From assembly GCA_021794595.1 (NCBI GenBank), contig JAJYQN010000152.1, positions 1-42,519 of the forward strand: a stretch of 42,519 nt of DNA, written 5' to 3'. The notes beneath the pieces were generated by a model that made no database searches, was not told the DNA's origin, and saw only the letters and a program-made list of their open reading frames with translations. Position 1 is the first letter of the stretch. The number at the start of each line of letters is the position of its first letter. Position numbers and translations under genes: made by a program. Positions 35,751 through 42,519 of this stretch are shown one piece after another. This stretch comes from Pseudomonadota bacterium (lineage in GTDB: Bacteria; Pseudomonadota; Gammaproteobacteria; Acidiferrobacterales; Acidiferrobacteraceae).

Positions 35751-38700
35751 TCAAGCCCCTGCCGCCTGGCGCGCCACCATATCAAGCGCCCCCTCGACGT
35801 CCACAGTCACGAGCCGCGACACACCGGCCTCGACGGTCGTCACACCGAGCAACACCTCGGCCGCCTCCATCGTGAGCTTGTTATGGGTAATGAAAAGAAG
35901 CTGACTATGCTTTGACAGCTCCTTTAGGGTATCCGCAAAGCGCCCGACGTTGGCCTCGTCGAGCGGCGCATCGACCTCATCCAAAAAGCAAAAGGGCGCG
36001 GGGTTCAGGGCAAACAACGCAAAAATCAGAGACACCGCCACAAGCGCCTTTTCGCCGCCAGACAGAAGGTGGATAGTGCTGTTGCGCTTTCCTGGTGGCC
36101 GAGCCATGACCGTGACCCCGGTCTCTAAGAGATCTTCGCTGTTCATGAGGAGGTGGGCCTCGCCACCGCCAAAGAGGCGCGGGAAAAAGGCCTTGAACTC
36201 CTCGTTCACCCGATCAAACGTCTCCTTGAATCGCCCACGCGTCTCGCGATCGATCTTCCGAATCGCCTCGTCGAGCAAAGCCAGGGCCTCTGTCAAATCC
36301 GCGTGTTGCGCATCCAAAAAGGTTTTGCGCTGCAACTGTTCAGCATATTCATCGATCGCGACGAGATTGACCGCGCCCAGGCGGGCGATCCGCTCGACAA
36401 GAACCATGAGTTCCTTTTCCAAGGCCGCGACTTCCACGCCCTGCTCGGCGTTTTGCGCCATGGCCTCGAGATCGGCTTCCAGGCCCTGGGTCTTTAGGCC
36501 CTCCACAAGTGCGCTTCGACGAACCTTGAGTTCGTGGGCCGCGAGCTGTCTTTGGTTCCACCGCTCCTGCGCCTCCCGCACCGCGGCCTCCACCGCTTGC
36601 CGGGTACCTTCCGCCGCCCTCAAGGCCTGCTCGTGGCCCGCCAGGGCATCCTGGGCCTGATCGAGAGCACTCTGCGCTAAGGCCCGCGCCTCAAGCAAGG
36701 CCGCTAATTCTTCCTGCGGCCCCTTCTCCGCGCCATCCGCCTCCTCGATCTGGGTCGCCACGATCGTTCGCCGTTCCGTGAGCTGCGCAAGCTCGGCTCG
36801 ACTGCGCCTCAGTCGCTCTCGTACTCCTTCACGAGCGGTGTGCGCTTGCTGCTGATCGATCGCCAGTTTGTGACGCACATCGCTCACCGCGCGCAAGGCC
36901 GCGCGCGCTGCTTCGAGGGCCGTCTGACGTTGTGGTCGCTCCTCGGATAAGACCGCAATCGCCGCCTCGCTCTGTTGGGCCGCCTCTCGCGCCTCGCGTT
37001 CATGGACCTCGGCGCGCGCCAACTCCTCGCGACACACAGCAATCTCTCTTCTGATCTCGTTGAGCTCGGCCGTCAGGCGCTCATGCCGGGCGGACCGGCT
37101 GCGCTCTTCAGCTTGCACACGCTCGGCGGCCCCATGGGCCTTAGTCCGCACCTCCGCGCATCTATCGACAGCTCGCCGCGCCTCACCGCGCTGCTCCTCG
37201 AGCACGCGCAGTTCGGCCCGCGCGCCCTCGGTCGTGCGTTCCGCAGCCGCCACCGCGATCCGTGCCTGTTCGCGACGCCTCGTCCACTCGCCGATTTCCC
37301 GTTCGCGCGCCAATACCCCGGCGCGCTCGTCGTTTTCTCCGGCAAAGCTCACGATGTCGCGACCGACACACACGCCTTCGGGGGTAACAAGGGTCTCATG
37401 CGCGGCTAAAAGCGCCCGCTCCGCGAACGCCTGCTCAAGGGAATCCACCGGGCGCGCGCCGCTAAAAAGGCCTGCCACCGGAAACGGTGCGCGCACTTTC
37501 GCGGCCAAATCGCCGCCCCCGTTTTCATCTGAGCCCGCGAGCGGCTCGAACAATACCACCGGCGTCTTCTCGAGCGCCTTGACCCGCTGGGCGGTTAGCG
37601 TCCCCGAGGGCACACATACCGCAGCCAAGCGCGTACCGAGCCACCGCTCTACCGCCCGCTCCCACCCGGCATCGGCCTGAATCTTCGTGGCCAAGCGCGG
37701 AGCATCCGACAGGCCCTCTTCGCGCAACCACCGACTGAGGACATCGTGACCGGTCCGCAAGGCCTGGGCCTGCATGCTGCCAAGCGATGCCACCCGGGCC
37801 TCCGCGGCCTTCAGGGCACTTTGCTGTTCGGCGAGTTCCTGGCCCGCCCGCTCCAATAGCCCCCTATGAGTCGCCAACCGCTCTTCCAGGCCAGTGAGGC
37901 GCTCCTTGGCATCGTCGTAATCGCGACTCGCGAGCACCAAGGCCTCGGTTAACGAGGCCACGCCCCCATGGCTGCTGGCCGCTACGAGCCCCTCTGCCTC
38001 GTTCTCCAACCGAGCCGCGCGGCCCACGAGGTCTTCATGCCGAGCCTTGAGCCGGGCGAGCTCGCTGCGCGCCGCAGCGGCTGCGCGTACCGGACCTTGG
38101 GCCTCGACCCCGGCCGCCTCGAACGACCGACGCCAGGAATCGAGCGCGGCTTCGGCTTCACGTAAACGCTGCGAGGCCTCTTGCTCGTCCCGACTCGCCT
38201 GCTGCTGCTTAGGCTCCAGTTCCGCGAGTTGCTGGCTTAAATCTCGTTCGCGCTCGAGATCAGTGGCCAATTCCCGCTCCAAGCGGTCACAGTGCCCGAC
38301 GATATTCTGATGTTCGGTACGGCGCTCCGTTAAAAGCGTCCGCGCATGGGCGATCGCTTGCTCGAGCCTTGCCACCTCGGCCGCTAAACCATAGCTGCGT
38401 TCGTGCGCGCCACGAACCGTGTCCGCAGCGTCGTTACGCGCCGCATGTAAGCCCTCCAACTGAAGCTCGAGCTGTCTCTGCTTTACGACCTCGGCCTCGA
38501 CCGCGGTAGCCGCGACTGACACCGCCTCTTCCGCCCGCACCATCTCCTCGGAAAACCGAATAAACTGGGCGGTCGCCAAGGCCAACCGCAATCCGCGCTC
38601 CTGTTCGCGCCACGTCTTATAGTTTTCGGCAGCCGTCGCCTGGCGCTTTAAACGGGCCAGCTGGGTGTCAATCTCGCTGCGGGTATCATCAAGGCGAGCT

Positions 38701-39272
38701 AGGTTTTCGCGTACATGCCGTAAACGGTTTTCGGTATCCCGACGCCGCTCCTTATAGCGCGAGATCCCGGCGGCCTCCTCGAGGAACAGCCGCAGGTCCT
38801 CCGGACGCGCCTCGACGATGCGCGAGATCATGCCTTGTTCGATGATGGAATAGGCGCGGGGCCCAAGCCCGGTACCCAAAAACAGATCGGTAATATCCTT
38901 GCGACGGCATGAGGACTTATTCAGGAAATAGGCCGAGGCCCCGTCGCGCGACGCCTCCCGGCGCACGACGATCTCGGCATAGCGGGCATACTCCCCGCCC
39001 GCACGCCCATCACTGTTATCGAACACCAGTTCGACCGAGGCTTGGCTTACCGGCTTACGCGCGGTCGAGCCGCTAAAAATGACGTCCGCCAAGGTCTCGC
39101 CGCGCAGGTGGCGAGCCGAGCTTTCGCCCATAACCCAGCGCACCGCGTCAATGATGTTTGATTTGCCGCAACCATTCGGCCCGACTATGCCCACGAGGTT
39201 GGCCGCCACGGGGACCGTGGTCGGGTCTACGAAGGACTTGAAACCGGCTAGCTTGATCTTCTTAAGGCGCAT
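35751..39272 (-). CDS. smc: Chromosome segregation protein SMC
   Basis: An 1173-residue condensin ATPase. The N-terminal head has Walker A GPNGCGKS (31-38) and AVRWVMGE. Two long coiled coils (about 165-500 and 670-1000, rich in Glu, Arg, Ala and Gln) flank a hinge domain (about 510-640). The C-terminal head has the signature LSGGEKALVAVSLIFALF and Walker B CFLDEVDAPLDEANV. It works with ScpA and ScpB (24693-26131). It uses SMC-ScpAB and not MukBEF, as in most bacteria outside the enteric group. It is divergent from queF with a 54-base gap. Confidence 0.97.
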   Translation of the reverse strand: MRLKKIKLAGFKSFVDPTTVPVAANLVGIVGPNGCGKSNIIDAVRWVMGESSARHLRGETLADVIFSGSTARKPVSQASVELVFDNSDGRAGGEYARYAEIVVRREASRDGASAYFLNKSSCRRKDITDLFLGTGLGPRAYSIIEQGMISRIVEARPEDLRLFLEEAAGISRYKERRRDTENRLRHVRENLARLDDTRSEIDTQLARLKRQATAAENYKTWREQERGLRLALATAQFIRFSEEMVRAEEAVSVAATAVEAEVVKQRQLELQLEGLHAARNDAADTVRGAHERSYGLAAEVARLEQAIAHARTLLTERRTEHQNIVGHCDRLERELATDLERERDLSQQLAELEPKQQQASRDEQEASQRLREAEAALDSWRRSFEAAGVEAQGPVRAAAAARSELARLKARHEDLVGRAARLENEAEGLVAASSHGGVASLTEALVLASRDYDDAKERLTGLEERLATHRGLLERAGQELAEQQSALKAAEARVASLGSMQAQALRTGHDVLSRWLREEGLSDAPRLATKIQADAGWERAVERWLGTRLAAVCVPSGTLTAQRVKALEKTPVVLFEPLAGSDENGGGDLAAKVRAPFPVAGLFSGARPVDSLEQAFAERALLAAHETLVTPEGVCVGRDIVSFAGENDERAGVLAREREIGEWTRRREQARIAVAAAERTTEGARAELRVLEEQRGEARRAVDRCAEVRTKAHGAAERVQAEERSRSARHERLTAELNEIRREIAVCREELARAEVHEREAREAAQQSEAAIAVLSEERPQRQTALEAARAALRAVSDVRHKLAIDQQQAHTAREGVRERLRRSRAELAQLTERRTIVATQIEEADGAEKGPQEELAALLEARALAQSALDQAQDALAGHEQALRAAEGTRQAVEAAVREAQERWNQRQLAAHELKVRRSALVEGLKTQGLEADLEAMAQNAEQGVEVAALEKELMVLVERIARLGAVNLVAIDEYAEQLQRKTFLDAQHADLTEALALLDEAIRKIDRETRGRFKETFDRVNEEFKAFFPRLFGGGEAHLLMNSEDLLETGVTVMARPPGKRNSTIHLLSGGEKALVAVSLIFALFALNPAPFCFLDEVDAPLDEANVGRFADTLKELSKHSQLLFITHNKLTMEAAEVLLGVTTVEAGVSRLVTVDVEGALDMVARQAAGA

Positions 39273-39289
39273 CGGAAATCGCGATAGGC

Positions 39290-39295
39290 TACAAT
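39290..39295 (+). promoter_or_regulatory. Possible -10 box of queF
   Basis: TACAAT ends 31 bases before the queF ATG (39327). A second weaker hexamer, CATACT (39311-39316), lies 10 bases before the ATG. Neither has a good -35. The smc promoter must share this short divergent gap. Confidence 0.35.
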
Positions 39296-39326
39296 GGCCT
39301 GCAAAGCTAGCATACTAGAGACGAAA

Positions 39327-39725
39327 ATGCCTACCGAACCGACCAAACAGCTCGAGATCTTTAATAACCCCCATCCGGAGAGGGACTACCAGATAGCGAT
39401 TCGCATCCCCGAATTCACCTGTCTGTGCCCAAAGACCGGGCAACCGGATTTCGCGGAACTTAGCCTCACGTATGTCCCTGATAAGGCCTGCATCGAGCTC
39501 AAATCGCTCAAGCTCTATATCTGGTCCTACCGTAACGAAGGCGCGTTCCACGAAGCCGTAAGCAACCGCATCCTCACAGACCTCGTGGCCGCCACCCAAC
39601 CCCGTTATATGGAACTTGTCGCCCGATTCAACGTCCGCGGGGGCCTTTATACGACGATTATCGCGCACCACGGAACGAGGCCTAGCGGGTTACCATCCCC
39701 CGGCGCCGGGGACCGTGCGTCCTAG
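39327..39725 (+). CDS. queF: NADPH-dependent 7-cyano-7-deazaguanine reductase (QueF, unimodular)
   Basis: A 132-residue tunnel-fold enzyme that reduces preQ0 to preQ1 in queuosine synthesis. The catalytic Cys34 lies in [16 protein letters not shown], and the QueF NADPH motif is [13 protein letters not shown]. The substrate His/Glu region NEGAFHE follows. It is the short Bacillus type and not the 270-residue bimodular type of E. coli, which is worth noting in a gammaproteobacterium. The start at the ATG 39327 was preferred to 39294, which precedes the family's usual beginning. The end overlaps the next gene by 11 bases. Confidence 0.95.
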   Translation: MPTEPTKQLEIFNNPHPERDYQIAIRIPEFTCLCPKTGQPDFAELSLTYVPDKACIELKSLKLYIWSYRNEGAFHEAVSNRILTDLVAATQPRYMELVARFNVRGGLYTTIIAHHGTRPSGLPSPGAGDRAS

Positions 39726-40983
39726 GGCCCTCTGTCTTGGTATCGATCTCGGGACCTCCGGGGTACGGGTAGCGGCCCTCGATGAACGCGGCCGCGCCTG
39801 CGGCGTGGTGGCCAAAAGCTGGCCGATGGGCGCAGCGCTAAAGCCCTTCGCTTGGCTGCGGCTTTCTCTCGACCTTATGGCCACTCTCGCCCGCCGCCTA
39901 CCAGAGGTACCGATCGAAGCGCTCGCGATCGATGGCACGTCCGGCACCGTTTTGCTATGCGCCCCCGACAGCGGCCGGCCCCTGACCCCGGCCCTTGCTT
40001 ACAATGACTGCCGCGCCACGCACGAGGCCGAACGGGCAGCGGCCGCCGGGCTTGGCCCGGGGCCCGCGGCTGGCGCCCACGGCGGCATCGCCAAACTCAT
40101 GTGGCTCAAGGCTCACTACGATATCGGACCGCAGGCGCGGGCCCTGCCACAGAGTGCGTGGCTGACCGGGGCTTTTCTCGGACGATTTCGCTATTGCGAC
40201 GAACACAACGCCTTAAAGCTCGGCTTCTACGGGGCGTGGGCTGGCGCCATGGGACCCCTTGGCCTCGCTGGCCACTTACCGGAGATCGTAGCTCCGGGTA
40301 CCGTGCTCGGGCGACTCACGCCCACCCTTACGCGGAGGCTGAACCTAGGCCACGCCCCGTTCATCGTCGCCGGGACCACAGACAGTATCGCAGCCCTTCT
40401 CGCGCTGGGACCATTGCCGGTCGGCTATGGCGTCAGCTCGCTCGGATCGACCTTAGCCCTGAAACTCGTGAGCCCGCACCCCGTCCAGGCCCCCGAGTAC
40501 GGTATCTATAGTCACCGACTGGGAAATGTCTGGCTCGCAGGTGGCGCCTCGAACAGCGGCGGTGTGGTGCTCAATCATTACTTCACGCGATCCGAGCTTG
40601 TCCGGCTCTCGGGGGAGATTGCCACTGATACCCCGAGCCATCTCCGCTACTACCCCTTGGTCCACGCGGGCGAACGGTTTCCGATCAATGATCCCGAAAT
40701 GCAGCCTCGCGTCACGCCACGGCCCGCGAGCGACGCCCTATTCCTCCAAGGTTTACTGGAAGGGCTCGCTGACATCGAGGCTCGGGGCTATGCCTTGTTG
40801 GCGCATCATGGGGCACCGCTCATCAAGCACGTCATGACGACCGGCGGCGGGGCCGGCAACGGAGCTTGGCGCGCCATCCGCGAACGTCGCCTTGGCGTGC
40901 CAGTCACGAATGCCAGCGGATCTCCGGCCGCCTTGGGAGCCGCCCGCCTCGCGTGTCAGGGTCTGCACCAAGATGTGGCGTAG
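39715..40983 (+). CDS. FGGY-family sugar kinase, D-ribulose kinase-like
   Basis: A 422-residue kinase. The N-terminal phosphate loop motif is [12 protein letters not shown] (from about 8), followed by AIDGTSGT, a YNDCRA motif that places the catalytic Asp, and [13 protein letters not shown]. The C-terminal ATP half holds [17 protein letters not shown] and TTGGGAGN. The pattern recalls the XK1/SePSK group, whose members phosphorylate D-ribulose; xylulose is the alternative. The start is GTG at 39715 with CGGGGA upstream, overlapping queF by 11 bases; a frame from 39616 lies within queF. There is no sugar transporter nearby. Confidence 0.85.
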   Translation: MRPRALCLGIDLGTSGVRVAALDERGRACGVVAKSWPMGAALKPFAWLRLSLDLMATLARRLPEVPIEALAIDGTSGTVLLCAPDSGRPLTPALAYNDCRATHEAERAAAAGLGPGPAAGAHGGIAKLMWLKAHYDIGPQARALPQSAWLTGAFLGRFRYCDEHNALKLGFYGAWAGAMGPLGLAGHLPEIVAPGTVLGRLTPTLTRRLNLGHAPFIVAGTTDSIAALLALGPLPVGYGVSSLGSTLALKLVSPHPVQAPEYGIYSHRLGNVWLAGGASNSGGVVLNHYFTRSELVRLSGEIATDTPSHLRYYPLVHAGERFPINDPEMQPRVTPRPASDALFLQGLLEGLADIEARGYALLAHHGAPLIKHVMTTGGGAGNGAWRAIRERRLGVPVTNASGSPAALGAARLACQGLHQDVA

Positions 40984-41113
40984 GCGCCAAGAAGTGACGC
41001 CGCGACACAGTATCCCCGCTCGTTCTCAATTTCCTTTGGACAGATGCCCGAGTATGCATTAAGTTATACCGAGGGACATAAAACCATGCCGCATACATTA
41101 AGAGGATTTCATC

Positions 41114-42394
41114 ATGTCGATGCCCGACCTGGGCAACTCTATCAGTATCCCAAGCCGCGGCGCTCTTCAACAGACCGTGGCCACGCGCATGGAGCTTGGG
41201 AAACGATTTGGGCTCATACTTTGCGACATCGACAGATTTAGGCTTATAAATTATAGCTTCGGACGCGAGTTCGCAGACCGCGTCTTGTATCAGGTGGCGC
41301 AAGTCCTGCGCGACGCCCTAGGACCGGAGAGTTCAATCGGACGATGGGGCGGTCCCGAGTTCCTCTGTGTCGTCAACGGAAGCGACGACCTTGATAACCT
41401 CGTCGAAAAATTACGGCTACGTGTAGAACGCCTGGTGGTCCTCTCCAAAACGAGCCGTATACATATCACCGCGAGCTTTGGGGTCGCGAGCTTTCCGGAG
41501 GATGGCGGCGGCCCCACTGAACTGCTAAACAGCGTCGAAGCGGCCCTCTATCACGCCAAGGGCTCGGGGCGTAATCGCGCGGTCAGGGCGAGCATCGTCC
41601 AACGTCGCGTTCTCGGCATGGGCGCAGCCCTTGAGTCGGCCCTTCACGAGCAACGCATCGCCGCCGCCTACCAACCCATCATCGACCTAAAAACCAACAA
41701 AATCGTCGCTGAAGAATCGCTGGCGCGCATGATCCTGCCAAACGGCACGATGCTGGTGGCGGAAGACTTCATCGAGGTCTCCCAGCACCTGCAACTGACC
41801 TACAAAATCGACCAAAGCGTCATTCGTTCCACTCTGGACCGCTGTCTTTCGGGATTAAGCGACAAGTCGCCTCGCGTCCATTTCGTCAACATCTCGGCCG
41901 ATCTTTTGCGCCACCCCGAAGCGGTCCAAGACCTCCTGACGCTTGTCTCTCAATACAGCGAAACCTGCCGGGTTCAAGGTCTAGTGGACCGCAGTCTCGT
42001 TCTCGAGCTCACCGAACGGGAGCTTTTCGGGGATAGCGGGCAGGCCCGCGATATGCTGATGTCGTTCGTGAACGCGGGGCTACAGCTAGCACTCGACGAC
42101 TTTGGGCACGGCTACTCGTCCTTCCAGTATTTGGCGGACCTGCCCTTCTCGTTCGTCAAGCTGGAGGGTAGCTTGATAAGCCGCATTCAGGAGCCTACGG
42201 TGCGCTCCATCATCCAGGGAATGCAGAGAATCGCCGAGGAGTTGAAGATTATGACGCTGGCCGAGGGGGTAGAAACAGCCGATACCGCGGCCATCGTCAA
42301 GGACCTTGGTATCGACTGGGCACAAGGATATCTATACGGTCGCGCGAGCGTGGACTCAGTCACGCCGCCCGGCCTGAGCGCCTACCGCTCGTGA
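41114..42394 (+). CDS. GGDEF-EAL protein, paralogue, degenerate GGDEF (GGPEF)
   Basis: A 426-residue cytoplasmic protein with the same layout as the protein at 16506-17801: GGDEF about 30-160, EAL about 170-420, no sensor domain. The GGDEF signature is WGGPEF (78-83), losing the key Asp, so it should not make cyclic di-GMP. The EAL motif is ESL (201-203) but keeps the metal Glu; the Asn of FVNIS, LTERE, DDFGHGYSS and AEGVE are present, and the Lys lies in FVKLEG where the first copy has KIDG. It may be a weak phosphodiesterase or a binding protein. An AGAGGA ribosome site lies seven bases before the ATG. Confidence 0.9.
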   Translation: MSMPDLGNSISIPSRGALQQTVATRMELGKRFGLILCDIDRFRLINYSFGREFADRVLYQVAQVLRDALGPESSIGRWGGPEFLCVVNGSDDLDNLVEKLRLRVERLVVLSKTSRIHITASFGVASFPEDGGGPTELLNSVEAALYHAKGSGRNRAVRASIVQRRVLGMGAALESALHEQRIAAAYQPIIDLKTNKIVAEESLARMILPNGTMLVAEDFIEVSQHLQLTYKIDQSVIRSTLDRCLSGLSDKSPRVHFVNISADLLRHPEAVQDLLTLVSQYSETCRVQGLVDRSLVLELTERELFGDSGQARDMLMSFVNAGLQLALDDFGHGYSSFQYLADLPFSFVKLEGSLISRIQEPTVRSIIQGMQRIAEELKIMTLAEGVETADTAAIVKDLGIDWAQGYLYGRASVDSVTPPGLSAYRS

Positions 42395-42396
42395 CC

Positions 42397-42519
42397 CTAA
42401 CTCACATGGGTCTCGGCGTGTCCCGTCATCCCCTCGTTGTCGATCCACTCGACGGTGACGAGGTCTCCGGACTTCGCATGCGGCAGTTGAACCGCGATGA
42501 GCGGGTCTTTTGAGATCGC
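42397..42519 (-). CDS. soxZ: SoxZ C-terminus (thiosulfate-oxidation carrier subunit), partial
   Basis: The last 40 codons of a gene that enters from beyond the window edge. It reads ...DPLIAVQLPHAKSGD-LVTVEWIDNEGM...AETHVS. This matches the SoxZ C-terminal beta-sandwich, where the strand before G-D and the WxDN(K/E)G turn are conserved. SoxZ pairs with SoxY, which holds sulfur intermediates on a Cys during thiosulfate oxidation in the periplasm. SoxZ has no signal peptide and rides with SoxY. Only a fragment is visible, so the call rests on this short match. The gene ends two bases after the GGDEF-EAL gene, tail to tail. Confidence 0.75.
   Translation of the reverse strand, partial: AISKDPLIAVQLPHAKSGDLVTVEWIDNEGMTGHAETHVS

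Overview
This 42.5-kb window reads as core chromosome of a GC-rich gammaproteobacterium. Two conserved clusters support that: smc-zipA-ligA, and rpsP-rimM-trmD-rplS with xerD downstream. The last 123 bases encode the C-terminus of a SoxZ-like sulfur-carrier protein, so the organism probably oxidises reduced sulfur, for example an Acidiferrobacter-like lithotroph. That placement is inference. I see no rRNA, tRNA, IS element, integrase module, prophage block or CRISPR array. No obviously new multi-gene system stands out. The most interesting signals are in gene architecture and regulation.

Layout. (1) 1-223: start of a lipoprotein gene on the minus strand, apparently frameshifted at a G7 tract, followed by a 650-bp non-coding stretch. 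(2) 873-4833 (+): carboxylesterase, then aguA-aguB (agmatine to putrescine) translationally coupled to rsmB. (3) 4860-5452 (-): a lone GH24-type lysozyme with a possible coupled micro-ORF. (4) 5736-6863 (+): a DAHP-synthase-like enzyme, facing the minus-strand cluster dacB-gltA-Omp85 protein (11050 back to 6964). (5) 11221-14123 (+): otsB and otsA for trehalose, separated by 430 bp. (6) 14282-16267: rep helicase. (7) 16506-17801: a GGDEF-EAL protein whose 3' end overlaps a convergent patatin gene. (8) 18872-19591: an unknown membrane protein. (9) 19633-23198 (-): xerD, the ribosomal/tRNA cluster, then mlaA. (10) 23270-29537 (-): one tight operon of eight genes: PHP phosphoesterase, yciO, M50 protease, trpS, scpA, scpB, rluB and an endonuclease III-related glycosylase. 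(11) 29536-31946 (+): an unknown protein whose start codon overlaps that of the PHP gene, then yciI-bolA-parvulin lipoprotein. (12) 32011-39272 (-): glycine-zipper protein, ligA, zipA, smc. (13) 39327-40983 (+): queF and a D-ribulose-kinase-like FGGY kinase. (14) 41114-42394 (+): a second GGDEF-EAL paralogue, converging on soxZ.

How the genes fit together. Chromosome maintenance is well represented: Smc, ScpA and ScpB form the condensin complex, XerD resolves dimers, Rep restarts forks, LigA seals nicks and ZipA anchors the divisome. Translation genes include rpsP, rplS, trmD, rimM, rsmB, rluB, yciO, trpS and queF. Envelope genes are dacB, mlaA, the Omp85 protein, the parvulin lipoprotein and the patatin. 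Trehalose and putrescine synthesis suggest stress protection. A recurring promoter layout stands out: at four genes (873, 11050, 14282, 28007) a -10-like hexamer ends exactly six bases before the start codon and no Shine-Dalgarno is visible. This points to leaderless transcripts.
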